Shown here one piece after another: positions 62,385 through 64,000 of a stretch of DNA of 64,000 nucleotides. The stretch is from Corynebacterium minutissimum. GTDB lineage: Bacteria > Actinomycetota > Actinomycetes > Mycobacteriales > Mycobacteriaceae. The position numbers were made by a program, and so were the translations under genes. Within the stretch, counting starts at the first letter, position 1. Each line of letters opens with the position of its first letter. A model generated the notes under the pieces. It searched no databases and was not told where the DNA came from. It saw only the letters and a program-made list of their open reading frames with translations. The stretch covers positions 1,922,001 to 1,986,000 of the forward strand of contig NZ_CP069533.1 in NCBI RefSeq assembly GCF_016889765.1. Direction: 5' to 3'.

Positions 62385-63752
62385 ATGCGAACTCGTGAAC
62401 AGCTCAATGCAGTGATTAAGGCTTATGACGTCCGTGGCGTTGTGGGCGAGGACATCGACGAAACCTTCGTACGGGATACTGGCGCAGCCTACGCCGCCAT
62501 CCTGCGCGGCGAAGGTGAGAAAACCCTGGCGGTGGGCCATGACATGCGCCCGTCCTCCCCGCAGCTGGCAGCAGCCTTCGCCGAAGGCGCTGCAGCACAA
62601 GGCGTCAACGTCATTATGCTGGGCCTGACCTCTACTGATGAGCTCTACTTTGCCGCCGGCGACCTCAACTGCGCGGGCGCCATGTTTACCGCCTCCCACA
62701 ACCCGGCGAAGTACAACGGCATCAAACTCTGCCGGTCCGGGGCTGTGCCGGTAGGCCAAGAGACCGGTCTGGAGCAGATCAAGGACATGCTCATCGACGG
62801 CACCCCGGCCTACGACGGTGAGCCAGGTACCGTCACCGAGCGTGAGGTGCTGGGAGACTATGCCGCCTTCCTGCGCGGCTTGGTGCCGCTGGAGGGCTCC
62901 CGCCCACTCGTCGTGGCTGTCGACGCCGCCAACGGCATGGGCGGACACACCGTCCCGGCGGTCTTTGAGGGCCTACCTTTCGACGTCCGCGATCTCTACT
63001 TTGAGCTCGACGGCACCTTCCCCAACCACGAGGCGAACCCGCTCGATCTAAAGAACCTGGTGGATCTGCAGAAGTTCACCGTTGAGCAAAAGGCGGATAT
63101 CGGCCTTGCCTTCGATGGTGATGCCGACCGTTGCTTCGTGGTGGATGAGAAGGGCCAGCCGGTCTCGCCGTCCGCCATCTGCGCCCTGGTGGCGGAGCGC
63201 TACTTGGACAAGTTCCCGGGCTCCACGGTGATCCATAACCTGATTACCTCGAAGACCGTTCCGGAGCTCATCGCGGAGAAGGGCGGCAAGGCCGTGCGCA
63301 CCCGCGTAGGCCACTCCTTCATCAAGGCCCAGATGGCTGAACACAAGGCAGTCTTCGGCGGCGAGCACTCTGCGCACTACTACTTCCAGGAGTTCTGGAA
63401 TGCCGATTCTGGCATGCTCGCGGCCATGCACGTGCTCGCCGCGCTGGGCGAGCAGGATAAGCCGTTGAGCGAGCTTATGGCGCAGTACTCGCGCTACGAG
63501 GCCTCGGGTGAAATCAACTCCACCGTGGAGGATCAGAAGGCTACGACGCAGCGCGTACTGGATGAGCTGGCGGACAAGGTCGAGTCCGTCGACGAGCTCG
63601 ATGGTGTGACCGTGCAGCTCAAAGGCACCGATGCGTGGTTCAACGTTCGTGCTTCCAACACCGAGCCGCTGCTGCGCCTCAATGTTGAAGCAAAGACCGC
63701 CGACGAGGTGCAGGCCATCGTCGACGAGGTCCTCGCCATCATCCGCGCGTAG
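62385..63752 (+). CDS. manB: phosphomannomutase
   Basis: A 455-residue phosphohexomutase. Ser104 in TASHNPAKYNG is the phosphorylated serine. Metal ligands are Asp244, Asp246 and Asp248 in DGDADR. The sugar-binding GGEHSAHYYF block is near residue 325 and the phosphate-binding RASNTEPLLRLNVEA block near residue 425. It interconverts mannose-6-phosphate and mannose-1-phosphate and so feeds the GDP-mannose pyrophosphorylase at 59356. ATG 62385 is the start. Confidence 0.9.
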   Translation: MRTREQLNAVIKAYDVRGVVGEDIDETFVRDTGAAYAAILRGEGEKTLAVGHDMRPSSPQLAAAFAEGAAAQGVNVIMLGLTSTDELYFAAGDLNCAGAMFTASHNPAKYNGIKLCRSGAVPVGQETGLEQIKDMLIDGTPAYDGEPGTVTEREVLGDYAAFLRGLVPLEGSRPLVVAVDAANGMGGHTVPAVFEGLPFDVRDLYFELDGTFPNHEANPLDLKNLVDLQKFTVEQKADIGLAFDGDADRCFVVDEKGQPVSPSAICALVAERYLDKFPGSTVIHNLITSKTVPELIAEKGGKAVRTRVGHSFIKAQMAEHKAVFGGEHSAHYYFQEFWNADSGMLAAMHVLAALGEQDKPLSELMAQYSRYEASGEINSTVEDQKATTQRVLDELADKVESVDELDGVTVQLKGTDAWFNVRASNTEPLLRLNVEAKTADEVQAIVDEVLAIIRA

Positions 63753-63776
63753 CGTGAAGGCGTATGTCTTCACGCT
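63751..63776 (+). other. hairpin overlapping the manB stop codon
   Basis: AGCGTGAAG (63751-63759) and CTTCACGCT (63768-63776) form a 9-bp stem with an 8-nt loop. No T run follows on this strand. It starts on the last base pair of the stop codon and joins a set of repeats. Confidence 0.5.
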
Positions 63777-63821
63777 AGGCGCTTGAGACACGACCTTCAC
63801 GCGCAGTACTTGAGACAAGAA
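63768..63821. repeat. 27-bp direct tandem repeat (2 copies)
   Basis: 63768-63794 and 63795-63821 both start CTTCACGC and both contain CTTGAGACA followed by (C/A)GA. A third CTTGAGACA occurs at 63951-63959. They immediately precede the palindromic repeat copy C. Confidence 0.65.
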
Positions 63822-63890
63822 CTGCCCTAACTGACGATCTTCTCCGCGTTCATTGTGGCGAAGGCGAGAGTTTCGTCAGATAGGGCAGTT
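63820..63890. repeat. 71-bp palindromic interspersed repeat, copy C
   Basis: Left arm AACTGCCCTAACTGAC (63820-63835) and right arm GTCAGATAGGGCAGTT (63875-63890) match as inverted repeats at 15 of 16 positions. Overall length equals copies A and B. The centre has diverged more. Confidence 0.8.
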
Positions 63891-63964
63891 TTAGTTCAGG
63901 AGGCCTTGCCGTTGGCGGCGAGGATCTGCCGTCGGGGCTGTGGGCCCAGCCTTGAGACAGCAGC

Positions 63965-64000
63965 CTAGTCGCGCGAGTGGGTGACCATCTCTTCCCACTC
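63965..64000 (-). CDS. possible 3' end of a minus-strand gene
   Basis: On the minus strand the edge of the window reads EWEEMVTHSRD then TAG. Only eleven codons are visible, so this is only a suggestion that a gene converges on manB here. Confidence 0.25.
   Translation of the reverse strand, partial: EWEEMVTHSRD

Noticed and set aside
61290..62948. A 552-codon frame on the minus strand.
   Set aside because: Only the last 156 codons form a plausible protein; the upstream part runs opposite the well-supported DUF3499 and phosphomannomutase genes.

Overview
The window reads as chromosome of a Corynebacterium-type actinobacterium. The best evidence is the conserved envelope and mannose block at the right end: an LCP ligase, a WbbL rhamnosyltransferase, a GDP-mannose pyrophosphorylase, WhiB2, a DUF3499 protein and a phosphomannomutase. 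A secreted mycolyltransferase-like esterase and large non-LPXTG surface proteins agree with this. There is no phage block and I saw no rRNA, tRNA or CRISPR array. The only transposon trace is an IS3 remnant near 46 kb.

Layout. 1-3.2 kb: the end of a homocysteine methyltransferase, a small secreted protein, gluconate kinase and a convergent GntP permease, separated by a hairpin-rich spacer. 3.3-8.4 kb: an exported mycolyltransferase-like protein, a secreted protein with a possible pore-former-like region, a CDF-type transporter and an MHS-type MFS protein that seems to lack an internal segment. 8.5-13.1 kb: a PucR-type regulator divergent from a YtcJ amidohydrolase and an M20 amidase, then a MarR regulator. 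13.5-14.4 kb: a Ser/Thr/Glu-repeat surface protein. 15-20 kb: fatty-acid or CoA genes (enoyl-CoA hydratase, nitronate-monooxygenase-like flavoprotein and thioesterase, divergent from a glutaryl-CoA-type dehydrogenase) and a permease.

20-35.7 kb is a catabolic region. On the minus strand lie a transaminase, Baeyer-Villiger-type monooxygenase, esterase, YkvI-type transporter, GAF-PucR regulator, alcohol dehydrogenase and permease. Together they suggest alcohol to ketone to ester to acid plus alcohol. Two PucR regulators, tail to tail, are each divergent from a GABA-type transaminase. The second transaminase continues into gabD and an amino-acid permease.

36-45.7 kb is one gene for an adhesin-like protein of about 3,219 residues. 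It has 16 Ig-like repeats, a near-perfect 1,191-bp tandem duplication and three Asp-Pro-Thr spacers of 11, 6 and 24 units. 46.6-54 kb holds a SnoaL-like protein, aldehyde dehydrogenase, aromatic-type aminotransferase, HAAAP permease and a TPP-dependent decarboxylase-like enzyme, with a divergent LysR gene: an apparent Ehrlich-type module. 54-55.1 kb holds a lone AbiEi/DUF559-like gene bracketed by two copies of a 71-bp palindromic repeat. Another full copy lies at 63.8 kb, and half a copy ends the IS3 remnant at 46.5 kb. 55.2-63.8 kb is the conserved envelope block.

All functional calls come from reading sequence motifs; no database search was possible.
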